Counted from the stretch's first letter, positions 53,085-63,917 are shown. The stretch is 64,000 nucleotides of DNA from Streptomyces avidinii (GCF_014650695.1 NZ_BMVL01000003.1:310001-374000); one strand, 5' to 3'. Notes: generated by a model not told the origin, from the sequence alone. Translations and numbers: made by a program.

Positions 53085-53436
53085 GTCCGCCCTCCTGTCC
53101 GCTGTCCACCTGCGGCGTCGTCTCCCGGGGCTCCGCCCCGAACCCCGCGCCTCAACCGCCGGCGGTGCCTTCTCCCGGCGCTCCGCCCCGGGTCCGCGCC
53201 TCACGCGCCGCCGGGCTGGACCGCCCCGCCGACCGCCCGTGGGCGTCACCGCCCGGGGCGCGGCCCGGGGGCCGTCAGGGCCCCGGATCCGCCGAGCGCG
53301 CCGCAGGCGCCACCGCACGCTAGTGGGTATCTGCCCGCCCGTCGGGTACCGTCCGCACCGACCGGCCCGTAAAGAATCTGACACTGCATCAGAAAATCTC
53401 TTCCCTCGACTGCCGGGCTGCGGCATCCTGCCGCCC
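53085..53436. other. 352-bp gap with two copies of a GC-rich Streptomyces repeat
   Basis: Two related blocks (about 53122-53160 and 53174-53212) share CGGCGCTCCGCCCCG-like hairpins and CGCGCCTCA. This kind of TCCGCCCCG repeat is scattered widely in Streptomyces genomes. The remainder holds the promoter and operator of the nitronate monooxygenase gene. No gene was found. Confidence 0.5.
53377..53393 (+). promoter_or_regulatory. TCTGA-N7-TCAGA operator candidate
   Basis: TCTGACACTGCATCAGA is a 17-bp dyad with perfect 5-bp arms, 44 bp before the nitronate monooxygenase ATG. It is AT-richer than its surroundings and in a position to control the NMO/CoA-ligase pair. Confidence 0.55.
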
Positions 53437-54552
53437 ATGGAGACGGAGCTGAGCAAGAAACTGGGAGTCGAGCACGCCATCTTCGGCTTCACGCCCTTCC
53501 CGGCGGTCGCCGCTGCCATCACCCGCGCCGGCGGTTTCGGCGTACTCGGCGCGGTCCGCTACACCGCCCCCGAGGAGCTGGCTCGCGACCTCGACTGGAT
53601 GCAGGCGCACACCGACGGCAAGCCTTACGGCCTCGACGTCGTCATGCCCGCCAAGAAGGCCGTCGACGGCATCGGCGAAGCCGACATCGAGGCGATGATC
53701 CCGGCCGGGCACCGCGACTTCGTCCGCGACACCCTCGCCAAGCACCACGTGCCCGAGCTCGCCGAGGGCGAGGCATCCGGCTGGCGGATCACCGGCTGGA
53801 TGGAGCAGGTCGCCCGGCGCCAGCTCGACGTCGCCTTCGACTACCCCATCAAACTCCTGGCGAACGCCCTCGGTTCCCCGCCCGCCGACGTCATCGCACG
53901 TGCCCACGACCACGACGTCCTCGTCGCCGCCCTCGCCGGTAGTGCCAAACACGCCCGCCGGCACGCCGAAGCCGGCATCGACATCGTCGTCGCCCAGGGC
54001 TACGAGGCCGGCGGCCACACCGGCGACATCGCCACCATGGTCCTGGTCCCCGAGATCGTCGAGGCCGTCGCCCCCCTCCCGGTCCTCGCCGCCGGCGGCA
54101 TCGGCAGCGGCGAGCAGATCGCCGCCGGCCTCGCCCTCGGCGCCGAGGGCGCCTGGCTCGGCTCCCTCTGGCTCACCACCACCGAGGCCGACCTCCACTC
54201 GCGCGCCCTCACCGAGAAACTGCTCGCCGCGGGATCCGGCGACACGGTCCGCTCGCGCGCCCTCACCGGCAAGCCCGCCCGCCAGCTGCGCACCGAGTGG
54301 ACCGACGCCTGGGACGACCCCGAGGGGCCGGGCGCGCTGCCCATGCCGCTCCAGGGCCTGCTCGTCGCCGAGGCCGTCTCCCGGATCCAGAAGTACGAGA
54401 TCCAGCCCCTGCTCGGCACCCCCGTCGGGCAGATCGTCGGCCGGATGACGGAGGAACGCAGCGTCCAGGCCGTCTTCGACGACCTCACCGGCGGGTTCGA
54501 GAGGGCGATCGACCGCATCAACCGCATCGCCGGCCGAGTCCGAGAGGCGTGA
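53437..54552 (+). CDS. Nitronate monooxygenase-family FMN protein
   Basis: A 371-residue TIM-barrel flavoprotein. GFTPFPAVAAAITRAGGFGVLG, VAQGYEAGGHTGDI and LAAGGIGSGEQIAAGLALGA are typical of the NMO/2-nitropropane dioxygenase group, where GG motifs bind FMN phosphate. The family also includes enoyl-ACP reductases such as FabK. It sits 5 bp before a CoA-ligase gene, so an acyl-CoA or nitroalkane pathway is possible. The ATG at 53437 begins METELSKK. Confidence 0.85.
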   Translation: METELSKKLGVEHAIFGFTPFPAVAAAITRAGGFGVLGAVRYTAPEELARDLDWMQAHTDGKPYGLDVVMPAKKAVDGIGEADIEAMIPAGHRDFVRDTLAKHHVPELAEGEASGWRITGWMEQVARRQLDVAFDYPIKLLANALGSPPADVIARAHDHDVLVAALAGSAKHARRHAEAGIDIVVAQGYEAGGHTGDIATMVLVPEIVEAVAPLPVLAAGGIGSGEQIAAGLALGAEGAWLGSLWLTTTEADLHSRALTEKLLAAGSGDTVRSRALTGKPARQLRTEWTDAWDDPEGPGALPMPLQGLLVAEAVSRIQKYEIQPLLGTPVGQIVGRMTEERSVQAVFDDLTGGFERAIDRINRIAGRVREA

Positions 54553-54557
54553 CCGAC

Positions 54558-56141
54558 ATGACCGCCACGACGTCCACGACCCCCGCCACCGATCAGCAGC
54601 CGCCCAACGGCTTCTGGGCGCAGGCCGCCGCCGACCCCGGGCGCACCGTGCTGGTGACCCCCGAGGGAGAGGAATGGAGCGCCGGCCGACTGCACACCGA
54701 CGTCAACCGCCTCGTCCACGGCCTGCGCGCCGCCGGACTGGAGAAGGGCGACGTCTTCGCCGTGGTCCTCCCCAACGGGGTCGAGTTCCTCACCGCGTAC
54801 CTGGCAGCCTCCCAGGCGGGCTTCTACCTCGTGCCCGTCAACCACCACCTCGTCGGCCCCGAGATCGCCTGGATCGTCTCCGACTGCGGGGCCAAGGTCC
54901 TCATCGCCCACGAGCGCTTCGCCGACGCAGCCACCGCCGCGGCCGACGAGGCGGCCCTGCCCGCGAGCCACCGCTACGCCGTCGGACCGGTCGCGGGCTT
55001 CCGGCCGTACGCGGAGCTCCTCGACGGACAGCCCGCGACCGCCCCCGAGGACCGCACCCTGGGCTGGGTCATGAACTACACCTCCGGCACCACCGGACGG
55101 CCGCGCGGCATCCGCCGCCCCCTGCCCGGCAAGCTCCCGGAGGAGACGTACCTGGGCGGCTTCCTCGGCATCTTCGGCATCCGGCCGTTCGACGGAAACG
55201 TCCACCTGGTCTGCTCGCCGCTCTACCACACGGCCGTCCTCCAATTCGCGGGCTCCGCCCTGCACATCGGGCACCCGCTCGTCCTGATGGACAAGTGGAC
55301 CCCGCAGGAGATGCTGCGCCTGATCGACGGCCACGCCTGCACACACACCCACATGGTGCCGACCCAGTTCCACAGGCTCCTCGCCCTCCCGCAGGAGACG
55401 AAGGACGCGTACGACGTCTCCTCGATGCGGCACGCCATCCACGGGGCCGCGCCGTGCCCCGACCACGTCAAACGGGCCATGATCGAGTGGTGGGGCCGCT
55501 GTGTGGAGGAGTACTACGCGGCCAGCGAGGGCGGCGGCGCCTTCGCGACGGCCGAGGACTGGCTGAAGAAGCCGGGAACCGTCGGCAGGGCCTGGCCGAT
55601 CAGCGAACTCGCCATCTTCGACTACGACGGCAACCGGCTGCCCGCCGGGGAACTGGGCACCGTCTACCTGAAGATGAACACCGGCGGCTTCAGCTACCAC
55701 AAGGACGAGGGCAAGACGAAGAAGAACCGGATCGGCGACTTCTTCACCGTCGGCGACCTGGGGCTGATGGACGAGGAGGGCTATCTCTTCCTCCGCGACC
55801 GCAAGATCGACATGATCATCTCGGGCGGGGTGAACATCTACCCGGCCGAGATCGAGTCCGCCCTGCTCACCCACCCGGCCGTCGCGGACGCCGCCGCCTT
55901 CGGCATTCCGCACGCCGACTGGGGCGAGGAGGTCAAGGCGGTCGTCGAACCGGCCGAGGGCTTCGCCGCGGGCGACGCCCTGGCCGCGGAGATCCTGCAC
56001 CACTGCGAGCGGCAGCTCGCCGGGTACAAGCGCCCCAAGACGGTCGACTTCATCGAGACCATGCCGCGCGACCCGAACGGCAAGCTCTACAAGCGCCGGC
56101 TGCGCGACCCCTACTGGGAGGGCCGCGACCGGCCGCTCTGA
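54558..56141 (+). CDS. Acyl-CoA synthetase (AMP-forming)
   Basis: A 527-residue adenylating ligase. The P-loop is MNYTSGTTGRPRG, followed by YYAASEGGG (A5-like), DFFTVGDLGLMDEEGY and GKLYKRRLRDP with the C-terminal lysine. It activates a fatty or aromatic acid as acyl-AMP and then acyl-CoA. The ATG at 54558 has GAGAGG ten bases upstream; an in-frame GTG at 54549 overlaps the NMO stop (GTGA) and is an alternative start. It is clearly co-transcribed with the nitronate monooxygenase gene. Confidence 0.87.
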   Translation: MTATTSTTPATDQQPPNGFWAQAAADPGRTVLVTPEGEEWSAGRLHTDVNRLVHGLRAAGLEKGDVFAVVLPNGVEFLTAYLAASQAGFYLVPVNHHLVGPEIAWIVSDCGAKVLIAHERFADAATAAADEAALPASHRYAVGPVAGFRPYAELLDGQPATAPEDRTLGWVMNYTSGTTGRPRGIRRPLPGKLPEETYLGGFLGIFGIRPFDGNVHLVCSPLYHTAVLQFAGSALHIGHPLVLMDKWTPQEMLRLIDGHACTHTHMVPTQFHRLLALPQETKDAYDVSSMRHAIHGAAPCPDHVKRAMIEWWGRCVEEYYAASEGGGAFATAEDWLKKPGTVGRAWPISELAIFDYDGNRLPAGELGTVYLKMNTGGFSYHKDEGKTKKNRIGDFFTVGDLGLMDEEGYLFLRDRKIDMIISGGVNIYPAEIESALLTHPAVADAAAFGIPHADWGEEVKAVVEPAEGFAAGDALAAEILHHCERQLAGYKRPKTVDFIETMPRDPNGKLYKRRLRDPYWEGRDRPL

Positions 56142-56297
56142 CGCCGGCCGCGGACGCGGCGGCGGGTCGTGTTCCGCCGCCGCGTGCACGGGACCGCTGC
56201 CCGCCACGCCGGGCGATGCCGTGAGAAGAGCCACGTCAGGGCCCCGGAGGCGCGCCTTCCGCCGCACGGGCGGGATACTTCTGGCAACTTGGCTGAT

Positions 56298-57401
56298 ATG
56301 AGTACGACTGCGCGCAAGTCTCCCCTGACCGACTGGACCGTGGTGGTCCCCGTGGTGGCGCTGGTCGCGCTCGTCCTCAGCTGGGGGCGCGACCTACCCG
56401 GCTTCGCGGTGGCGCTCGTCGCCCTCTGCCTGGCGGGCGCGGTCCTCGCCGCCGTCCACCACGCCGAGGTCGTCGCGCACCGGGTCGGTGAACCCTTCGG
56501 CTCCCTCGTCCTCGCCGTGGCGGTCACCGTGATCGAGGTGGCGCTCATCGTCACCCTGATGGCCGACGGCGGTGACAAGACGGCCTCGCTGGCGCGGGAC
56601 ACGGTCTTCGCCGCCGTCATGATCACGTGCAACGGCATCGTCGGCCTGTCCCTGCTAGTCGGCGCCCTGCGCAACCGGGTCGCCGTGTTCAACCCCGAAG
56701 GATCCGGTGCGGCCCTCGCCACCGTCGCGACCCTGGCCACCCTCAGCCTGGTGCTGCCGACCTTCACCACCAGCAAGCCGGGCCCGGAGTTCTCCACCGC
56801 GCAGCTCACCTTCGCCGCCGTCGCCTCGCTCGCCCTGTACGGGCTCTTCGTCGCCGTCCAGACGGTCCGTCACCGCAGCTACTTCCTGCCCGTGGACACC
56901 GAGCAGGGTCCCGGCGGAGGCGAGGACCATGCGGAGCCCCCCACCGCCCGCGCCGCCCTCATCAGCCTCGGCCTGCTGCTGATCGCGCTCGTCGCCGTGG
57001 TCGGCGACGCCAAGGCCGTCTCCCCGACCATCGAGCGGGCCGTCGCGGCCGCCGGCCTGCCCCAGGCGGTCGTCGGTGTGATCATCGCGCTGCTCGTCCT
57101 GGCGCCCGAGACCCTCGCCGCCGTTCGTGCCGCCCGCCGCGACCGCGTGCAGACCAGCCTCAACCTCGCCTACGGATCCGCCATCGCCAGCATCGGCCTG
57201 ACCATCCCGGCGATCGCCCTCGCCTCGATCTGGCTCTCCGGCCCGCTCCTGCTCGGCCTCGGCCCGATCCACATGGTGCTGCTCACCCTCACCGTCATGG
57301 TCAGCGCCCTCACCATCGTCCCGGGGCGGGCCACGCTGCTCCAGGGCGGCGTGCACATCGTGCTGCTGGCCGCGTACCTCTTCCTGGCCGTCAGCCCGTG
57401 A
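56298..57401 (+). CDS. Ca2+/H+ (cation/proton) antiporter, CaCA family
   Basis: A 367-residue membrane protein with about 11 hydrophobic segments. The duplicated alpha repeats are visible as TVIEVALIVTLM with MITCNGIVGLSLL, and LAPETLAAVRAARRDRVQTS with SLNLAYGSAIASIGLTIP. The Glu residues (E in IEVALI and PETL) are the ion-binding positions in ChaA-like antiporters. It would export Ca2+ or Na+/K+ in exchange for protons. The start is the ATG at 56298; no close Shine-Dalgarno is seen. Confidence 0.87.
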   Translation: MSTTARKSPLTDWTVVVPVVALVALVLSWGRDLPGFAVALVALCLAGAVLAAVHHAEVVAHRVGEPFGSLVLAVAVTVIEVALIVTLMADGGDKTASLARDTVFAAVMITCNGIVGLSLLVGALRNRVAVFNPEGSGAALATVATLATLSLVLPTFTTSKPGPEFSTAQLTFAAVASLALYGLFVAVQTVRHRSYFLPVDTEQGPGGGEDHAEPPTARAALISLGLLLIALVAVVGDAKAVSPTIERAVAAAGLPQAVVGVIIALLVLAPETLAAVRAARRDRVQTSLNLAYGSAIASIGLTIPAIALASIWLSGPLLLGLGPIHMVLLTLTVMVSALTIVPGRATLLQGGVHIVLLAAYLFLAVSP

Positions 57402-57437
57402 GGGGCCGGGGCCGGGAAGAGGAACGCGGGGAAGTGA

Positions 57438-59891
57438 TCACCGCCGTTCGCGCACCGGCACCACCTTCAACTTCGGCGAGGTGAGGATGTCCCGCTCGCA
57501 GAAGCGTGCCGTGACCCAGCGCTCCTCGGAGTACAGCCGGGTCTGGTCGGCGTAGTACGGCGAGAGCGGGTTCGAGGACTGGCTGTACGTCAGCAGGGTG
57601 CGCGCCACCGGACAGCGGCCGCCGTCCCAGCCGACCGCCTGGATGTGGCTGGATCCGTGCACGACCTCCGGGTAACCGCCTGCCGCCGCGTTCCAGGGCG
57701 CCTCGATCTTGTTCCAGACGCCGAGTGCCTCGGTGCCGCCGCCCACCGGCAGCTTGCGGCCGCCCCTGGCCACGAACTGGTGCTCACCCAGCGGGGCGTC
57801 CAGCGCGATGCCGGCCGCCTTCAGCTCCGCCACCGCGTCCGCGAGCGCCCGCCCGATGCCGGGCGCCGCCGGGTTGAGCGTACGGGGGGTGCGTACGGGA
57901 TCGGCCGCCGAGAACGGCACCAGCCACAGGTCCCTGGCCGGGGTCGACGCCGTCAGCCTGCGCCAGAACCGGTCGAAGAGCAGCGCGCCGCGGCTGGCGC
58001 TGTCCGTCGTGCGGTCCCAGCCCGCCAGCACCCCGCAGGCCGCCGAGACGTCCACCGCACCGCCGTCGCTCGCCGTCGCCGTGCCGCCGGGCAGGGCGGC
58101 ACAGACCTTCGCCGCGTCCGCGGCAGCCAGATCACCGGCCGGAGCCCGGTTCGCGAACTGCTGCTTCTGCAGGTCCGCCACGGTCAGCCGGCCCTTCGCG
58201 GCCATCGCGGACACGTCCTCGACCGCGCCACGGGTCCGCAGCGAGCGCGGGGTGGCGACCGTGCCCCAGATCCGCTCGTAGCCGGTCAGCGGCCGGTCGG
58301 CATTGGCCAGCCAGGCGCTGTCGTTGGAGTTCTCGGCGTACGGGGCGCCCTGCAGAGCCGGTGCCTTCCCCGGGCCGAAGACCCCCGGCTGCACCGCGTC
58401 CGGATCCGAGCCGATCGCGCAGTCGCCGCGCGAACCGTCCAGCACCGCCAGTCCCGAGGCCGGGTAGGTGGCCCGGCCCAGCGGCGTGGAGCAGCGGCCC
58501 GCCAGCTCGTCGGTGATGCGGGGGAGCACCTGGGTCTGGGTGAAGAGGGTGCCGCCGGCGGAGTCGGCGGCCACGGTGTTCACCCACGGCAGGCCCTGGG
58601 TGCGCTTCAGCGCCTCCTGGATCCCGGCCACCGAACGCGCCCTGCCCATCGCGAGGGCGGTGTCCGAGCCGCGCAGATTCGCCGCGTTCGGGTCGTTCAG
58701 CGCGTACGCCGTCTGCGCGGTCCAGGGCAGGGGCAGGCCCGCGCCGAGGTCGGAGACCACCGGCCCGAAGCGGGTCCACCACTGGGTGCGGGTGACCGGG
58801 TCGCCGCCCGCCACCGGGACGGTGACGGTCCGCCGGGTCATCCTCTCCGGCTTGCCGTCGACCAGGTAGGCGGTCGGATCGGCCGGGTCCAGGACGAGCT
58901 GGTGCAGGTTGAGCGGGGTGCCGGTGGCCACCGTGTGGCTCCAGGCCACCTTCTCGTTGAAGCCGATGTTGACCACGGCGGTGCCGAGGAGGGAGGCGCC
59001 CGAGACGTTCAGCTCGCCCGGGATGGTCTGCTGGAACTGCCAGAAACGGCGTCCGCCCTGCCACGGGTAGTGCGGATTGCCGAGCAGCAGGCCGCGGCCG
59101 CTCGCCGTGGTGGAGCCGGCGAAGGCCACCGCGTTGGAGCCCATGTCGTACCGGCCGGTGTCGAAGAACTCGCGCGCGGCCTCGGCGGCGGTCGCCGGAT
59201 CGGCGCCCTCGGGGACGGCGGTAGCGCTCTCCGCGCCGGGCGCACCCGCCGCGCCCGGGGGCCGGGCGGCCGTGATGCCGTCGACGCCGCGGCCCTGGCC
59301 GCCGAGGACGGAGACCGCGAACCCGCGGGCGGCCACATCGGCCGTGGTGACCGGGCGGACCCAGCCGGCGCCCTTGCACGCCGGATCGGTGACCGTGTTC
59401 TGGGCCAGCCAGGCGTTGTACCCGGCGGCCCAGCCGCGCATCAGTTCCTTGAGGTCCTTGGTCGGCCCGGCCGGGGCGGGGGTCGCCAGCAGCTTCTCCA
59501 CCGTGCCGGATTCCCGAACCCCCTTGAAGTAGAGGTCGCTGGAGAGGTTCTTCGTGGCAGAGGAGAGCGAGAAGTCGGGCGCCGCGTCGGCGCCGAACCA
59601 GCGCGAACGCTCACCGGCGACGGTCAGGAACCCGTCCGCGAGGACACAGACCTGGTCGGCGGCCTGGGCCCAGCCGGTGCCGAAGCCGAGCTGCGCGTAG
59701 TCGCGGGCGAGGATGTGCGGGATGCCGTTCTCGGTGTACCGGATGACGGCGGACAGTCCGCCGCCGCCGACCGGTATCCGGTCGTCGGCCGCAGCCGCAG
59801 CCGCGGCCTGCGGCATCGCGGCCGTCGCAGCGAGCAGAGCGGCGCCGGCGAGGGCGGCGCGGCGGAGTATCGGACGAGTGCTGAGGTGCAA
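57438..59891 (-). CDS. Secreted penicillin acylase-family (Ntn) amidohydrolase (AhlM-like)
   Basis: An 817-residue Ntn hydrolase precursor. A signal sequence (PILRRAALAGAALLAATAAM) is followed by the alpha chain, a spacer, and the autocatalytic site YDMG/SNAVAF where Ser252 becomes the beta-chain nucleophile. Later motifs such as NIGFNEKVAWSHTVAT and DSAWLANADRPLTGYE match cyclic-lipopeptide and AHL acylases (AhlM, Aac) of Streptomyces. The TTG at 59891 with GGGAGG upstream is preferred over longer frames. Substrates may be N-acyl homoserine lactones, capsaicin or penicillins. Confidence 0.87.
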   Translation of the reverse strand: MHLSTRPILRRAALAGAALLAATAAMPQAAAAAAADDRIPVGGGGLSAVIRYTENGIPHILARDYAQLGFGTGWAQAADQVCVLADGFLTVAGERSRWFGADAAPDFSLSSATKNLSSDLYFKGVRESGTVEKLLATPAPAGPTKDLKELMRGWAAGYNAWLAQNTVTDPACKGAGWVRPVTTADVAARGFAVSVLGGQGRGVDGITAARPPGAAGAPGAESATAVPEGADPATAAEAAREFFDTGRYDMGSNAVAFAGSTTASGRGLLLGNPHYPWQGGRRFWQFQQTIPGELNVSGASLLGTAVVNIGFNEKVAWSHTVATGTPLNLHQLVLDPADPTAYLVDGKPERMTRRTVTVPVAGGDPVTRTQWWTRFGPVVSDLGAGLPLPWTAQTAYALNDPNAANLRGSDTALAMGRARSVAGIQEALKRTQGLPWVNTVAADSAGGTLFTQTQVLPRITDELAGRCSTPLGRATYPASGLAVLDGSRGDCAIGSDPDAVQPGVFGPGKAPALQGAPYAENSNDSAWLANADRPLTGYERIWGTVATPRSLRTRGAVEDVSAMAAKGRLTVADLQKQQFANRAPAGDLAAADAAKVCAALPGGTATASDGGAVDVSAACGVLAGWDRTTDSASRGALLFDRFWRRLTASTPARDLWLVPFSAADPVRTPRTLNPAAPGIGRALADAVAELKAAGIALDAPLGEHQFVARGGRKLPVGGGTEALGVWNKIEAPWNAAAGGYPEVVHGSSHIQAVGWDGGRCPVARTLLTYSQSSNPLSPYYADQTRLYSEERWVTARFCERDILTSPKLKVVPVRERR

Positions 59892-59961
59892 CAGTCCTCC
59901 CAAGTGACCTGTGGGTGGGCGTGGTTGCCCGTTGGACAGGCGGTGCGTCCGTGCCCTCACA

Positions 59962-59990
59962 CTCATGCAGGCGGTCCGATGATCTGTCAA
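59962..59990 (-). promoter_or_regulatory. Promoter of the acylase gene
   Basis: On the reverse strand, TTGACA (59990-59985) and CATGAG (59967-59962) are separated by 17 bases. The -35 is a perfect consensus. The start codon at 59891 is about 65 bases downstream. Confidence 0.55.
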
Positions 59991-60048
59991 CATTCCGTTT
60001 GGTATCCGGTTATTGACCTTGGGCATGCGGGAGGACGAGGATCGCGCC

Positions 60049-61581
60049 ATGACGGCAGACCGGGCGGTGCGGGCAGTGCGAGCGGTGCGGGACAACACGG
60101 TCGACGGACTGGTGCACGACAGCGCGCGGCGGGTGCCCGACCGCCCCGCCGTCCGCTACCGCGAGCGGACCTGGACGTACGCGGAGCTCGACGCGGCCGT
60201 CAGCACCGGCGCCGCCGTGCTGGGCGAGAGGTACGGGCTGGCCGTCGGGGACCGGGTCGCCACCTTCGCCCACAACAGCGACGCCTACCTCATCGCCTAC
60301 CTCGCCTGCGCCCGGGCCGGGCTCACCCACGTCCCGGTCAATCAGAACCTCACCGGCGAGGACCTCGCGTACATCCTGGACAACTCCGCGAGCGCCCTGG
60401 TCCTCGCCGACCCGGACCTGGCCGGGCGGATCCCCGACCGGTACCGCGTACGGGCCCTGCGCGACGCCCCGGGCTCCTTCCTGGCGGAGCTGGCCGAGCC
60501 ACTGCCCTTTGAGGCCGGCCGGGACCCGGGCGCGCTGGCGCAGCTCCTCTACACCTCGGGGACCACCGCCCTGCCCAAGGGCGCGATGATGACCCATCGG
60601 GCGCTCGTGCACGAGTACGAGAGCGCGATCGAGGCCCTGGACCTGGACGGGGGCGACCGGCCCGTGCACTCGCTGCCGCTGTACCACTCGGCGCAGATGC
60701 ACGTCTTCCTGCTGCCGTACCTGGCGGTGGGAGCGCGGAACACCATCGTGGACGCGCCGGTCGCGGAGCGGATCTTCGACCTCGTCGAGGCCGGGGAGGC
60801 CAACAGCGTCTTCGCCCCGCCGACGGTGTGGATCGGCCTGGCCAATCACCCGGAGTTCGCGACGCGTGAGCTGGACGGGCTGCGGAAGGCGTACTACGGG
60901 GCCTCGATCATGCCGGTGCCGGTCCTGGAAAGGCTGCGCGAACGGCTGCCGGGGCTCGGCTTCTACAACTGCTTCGGCCAGAGCGAGATCGGCCCGCTCG
61001 CCACGGTGCTGGGGCCGCTGGAGCACGAGGGGCGGATGGACTCCTGCGGGCGGCCGGTGCGCCACGTCGAGGCGAAGGTCGTCGACGAGGACGGCAAGGA
61101 CGTGCCGGACGGAACGGCGGGCGAGGTGGTCTACCGCTCGCCGCAGCTCTGCCTGGGGTACTGGGACGACCCGGTGGCCACCGAGAAGGCCTTCCGGGAC
61201 GGCTGGTTCCGCTCGGGGGACCTGGCGGTGCGCGATGCGCAGGGGTACTTCACGGTCGTGGACCGGGTGAAGGACGTCATCAACTCGGGTGGGGTGCTGG
61301 TGGCCTCACGGCAGGTGGAGGACGTGCTGTACACCCACCCGGGCGTGGCCGAGGCAGCAGTGGTGGGGCTGCCCGACGAGCGCTGGATCGAGGCGGTCAC
61401 GGCGGTGGTGGTACCGCGCGGGGAGGTGACGGAGGCGGAGCTGATGGTCCATGCGCGGGAGAAGCTCGCCCACTTCAAGGCCCCGAAGCGGGTGCTCTTC
61501 GTGGACTCCCTCCCGCGCAACGCCAGTGGCAAGATCCTCAAGCGGGAACTCCGCGACCGCTTCGCGCCGCCCGGCCGCTGA
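60049..61581 (+). CDS. Long-chain acyl-CoA synthetase (FadD-like)
   Basis: A 510-residue adenylating ligase. It has LLYTSGTTALPKGAMMTHR (P-loop), YNCFGQSEI, GWFRSGDLAVRDAQGY and the catalytic-lysine tail NASGKILKRELRDRF. It activates a carboxylic acid to its CoA ester; chain length cannot be set. The ATG at 60049 has GAGG eight bases upstream, better than the ATG at 60025. The gene is divergent from the acylase, so the two may act on products of one another. Confidence 0.88.
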   Translation: MTADRAVRAVRAVRDNTVDGLVHDSARRVPDRPAVRYRERTWTYAELDAAVSTGAAVLGERYGLAVGDRVATFAHNSDAYLIAYLACARAGLTHVPVNQNLTGEDLAYILDNSASALVLADPDLAGRIPDRYRVRALRDAPGSFLAELAEPLPFEAGRDPGALAQLLYTSGTTALPKGAMMTHRALVHEYESAIEALDLDGGDRPVHSLPLYHSAQMHVFLLPYLAVGARNTIVDAPVAERIFDLVEAGEANSVFAPPTVWIGLANHPEFATRELDGLRKAYYGASIMPVPVLERLRERLPGLGFYNCFGQSEIGPLATVLGPLEHEGRMDSCGRPVRHVEAKVVDEDGKDVPDGTAGEVVYRSPQLCLGYWDDPVATEKAFRDGWFRSGDLAVRDAQGYFTVVDRVKDVINSGGVLVASRQVEDVLYTHPGVAEAAVVGLPDERWIEAVTAVVVPRGEVTEAELMVHAREKLAHFKAPKRVLFVDSLPRNASGKILKRELRDRFAPPGR

Positions 61582-61640
61582 GTTCCGGCGCCGCCGTCCG
61601 GCCGGGGAGCCGCCGGCCGGTGGCGTGCCTCGCCGGCCGG

Positions 61641-62486
61641 TCACGGGTGGTGGGCGGCGGGGTCCTCGGGAGGGTAGACCCCACTGAGCCGAAGCCGCCG
61701 CAGGGTGAGGTGCTCGTGCACGAGCCGGCCGACGAGCGCGCCGCCGTAGACCACGAAGCCGACGCCGACCAGCCAGGACTGGACGACGAGCAGGGTGCCG
61801 AAGGGGCCGTAGATCACCGCGTTGGACGCGATGAGCGGGGAGAACACCAGCTGCGAGAAGATCCGCAGCCCCAGCAGCCCGAGGCTGGTCGCCACGGCTC
61901 CCGGTACCAGGGCACGCCAGCGGACCCGGCCGCCGAGCAGCAGGCGCTGCGAGCCGACGAAGAACAGGCAGGTGCCGACGAGGTCGCCCAGCGCGCCGAG
62001 GACCGTGCCGATGGCGCTGTGCGAGGGCGTGGGGATCCCCACGAGCAGGCCGAGGTAGCAGACCAGCAGGGCGAGCCAGACGACGTGCCGCCACATGGTG
62101 TGCCAGCGCATCGTCGGCAGGTCCCAGACCTTCTCGTACCCGGTCTGGACGGCCGACCCGAAGGTCAGGCCGAACACCGCGAGGGCGGCCAGACCGAAGG
62201 CGGTGGTCCGCTCCAGCGCCAGGTCCGCCGCACCGAACAGCATCTCGACCCGGACCCGCGAGGCCTCCGTCACCCCGAGGGCCTGGCCCAGCCACCGGCC
62301 GAAGCCCGAGCCGCTCCCGGGCGCTGCTGCCGCGACCACCACCAGCAGCGGCACCAGGGTGAGGAACCCGAGGGCCGCGAAGCCCATCGCCCGGTGCATG
62401 AGCTCCATCTCCCGGCCACGGCTCCAGGCCAGCCCCGCCTGGGAGCCCTGGAGCCGGTCGTGGAGCTGCCGAAGGGTGGAGATCAC
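61641..62486 (-). CDS. YihY/BrkB-family membrane protein
   Basis: A 281-residue inner-membrane protein with six hydrophobic segments. The MGFAALGFLTLVPLLVVVAA first helix and GTLLVVQSWLVGVGFVVYG end are typical of the YihY/BrkB (former ribonuclease BN) family, whose transport role is not settled. The GTG at 62486 is preferred; a GTG at 62531 lies inside a hairpin. It is convergent with the CoA-ligase gene and follows paaK on the same strand. Confidence 0.8.
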   Translation of the reverse strand: MISTLRQLHDRLQGSQAGLAWSRGREMELMHRAMGFAALGFLTLVPLLVVVAAAAPGSGSGFGRWLGQALGVTEASRVRVEMLFGAADLALERTTAFGLAALAVFGLTFGSAVQTGYEKVWDLPTMRWHTMWRHVVWLALLVCYLGLLVGIPTPSHSAIGTVLGALGDLVGTCLFFVGSQRLLLGGRVRWRALVPGAVATSLGLLGLRIFSQLVFSPLIASNAVIYGPFGTLLVVQSWLVGVGFVVYGGALVGRLVHEHLTLRRLRLSGVYPPEDPAAHHP

Positions 62487-62527
62487 ACCCCATGCCCTAC
62501 CCGCGAGCGCCGATACGCTCCCGGCAG

Positions 62528-62555
62528 CCACCCCGAAATAGGCCCGAAGGGGTGG
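62528..62555 (-). terminator. Hairpin after paaK
   Basis: CCACCCC (62528-62534) and GGGGTGG (62549-62555) pair over a 14-base loop about 20 bp after the paaK stop on the reverse strand, a plausible terminator. Confidence 0.5.
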
Positions 62556-62576
62556 TTTCGGCCGCCCGGACAGGGC

Positions 62577-63878
<1,302 letters not shown>

Positions 63879-63899
63879 TGCCGTCACCTCACCATGAGA

Positions 63900-63917
63900 A
63901 CCGACCGATCATTCGGT
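63900..63917 (-). promoter_or_regulatory. PaaR-like operator upstream of paaK
   Basis: ACCGACCGATCATTCGGT is a dyad with ACCGA and TCGGT arms (also ACCGA-TCAT-TCGGT from 63904). It resembles the ACCGAMCG-type operator of the TetR-family phenylacetate repressor PaaR. Beyond it, to 64000, no gene is seen. Confidence 0.6.

Noticed and set aside
53118..53216. Two GC-rich repeat blocks considered as an insertion-sequence end
   Set aside because: No transposase or target-site duplication is seen; the blocks resemble widespread Streptomyces intergenic repeats.
54549..54558. GTG overlapping the nitronate-monooxygenase stop as the CoA-ligase start
   Set aside because: The GAGAGG site is only one base from this GTG but ten bases from the ATG at 54558, so the ATG is preferred; the GTG remains an alternative.
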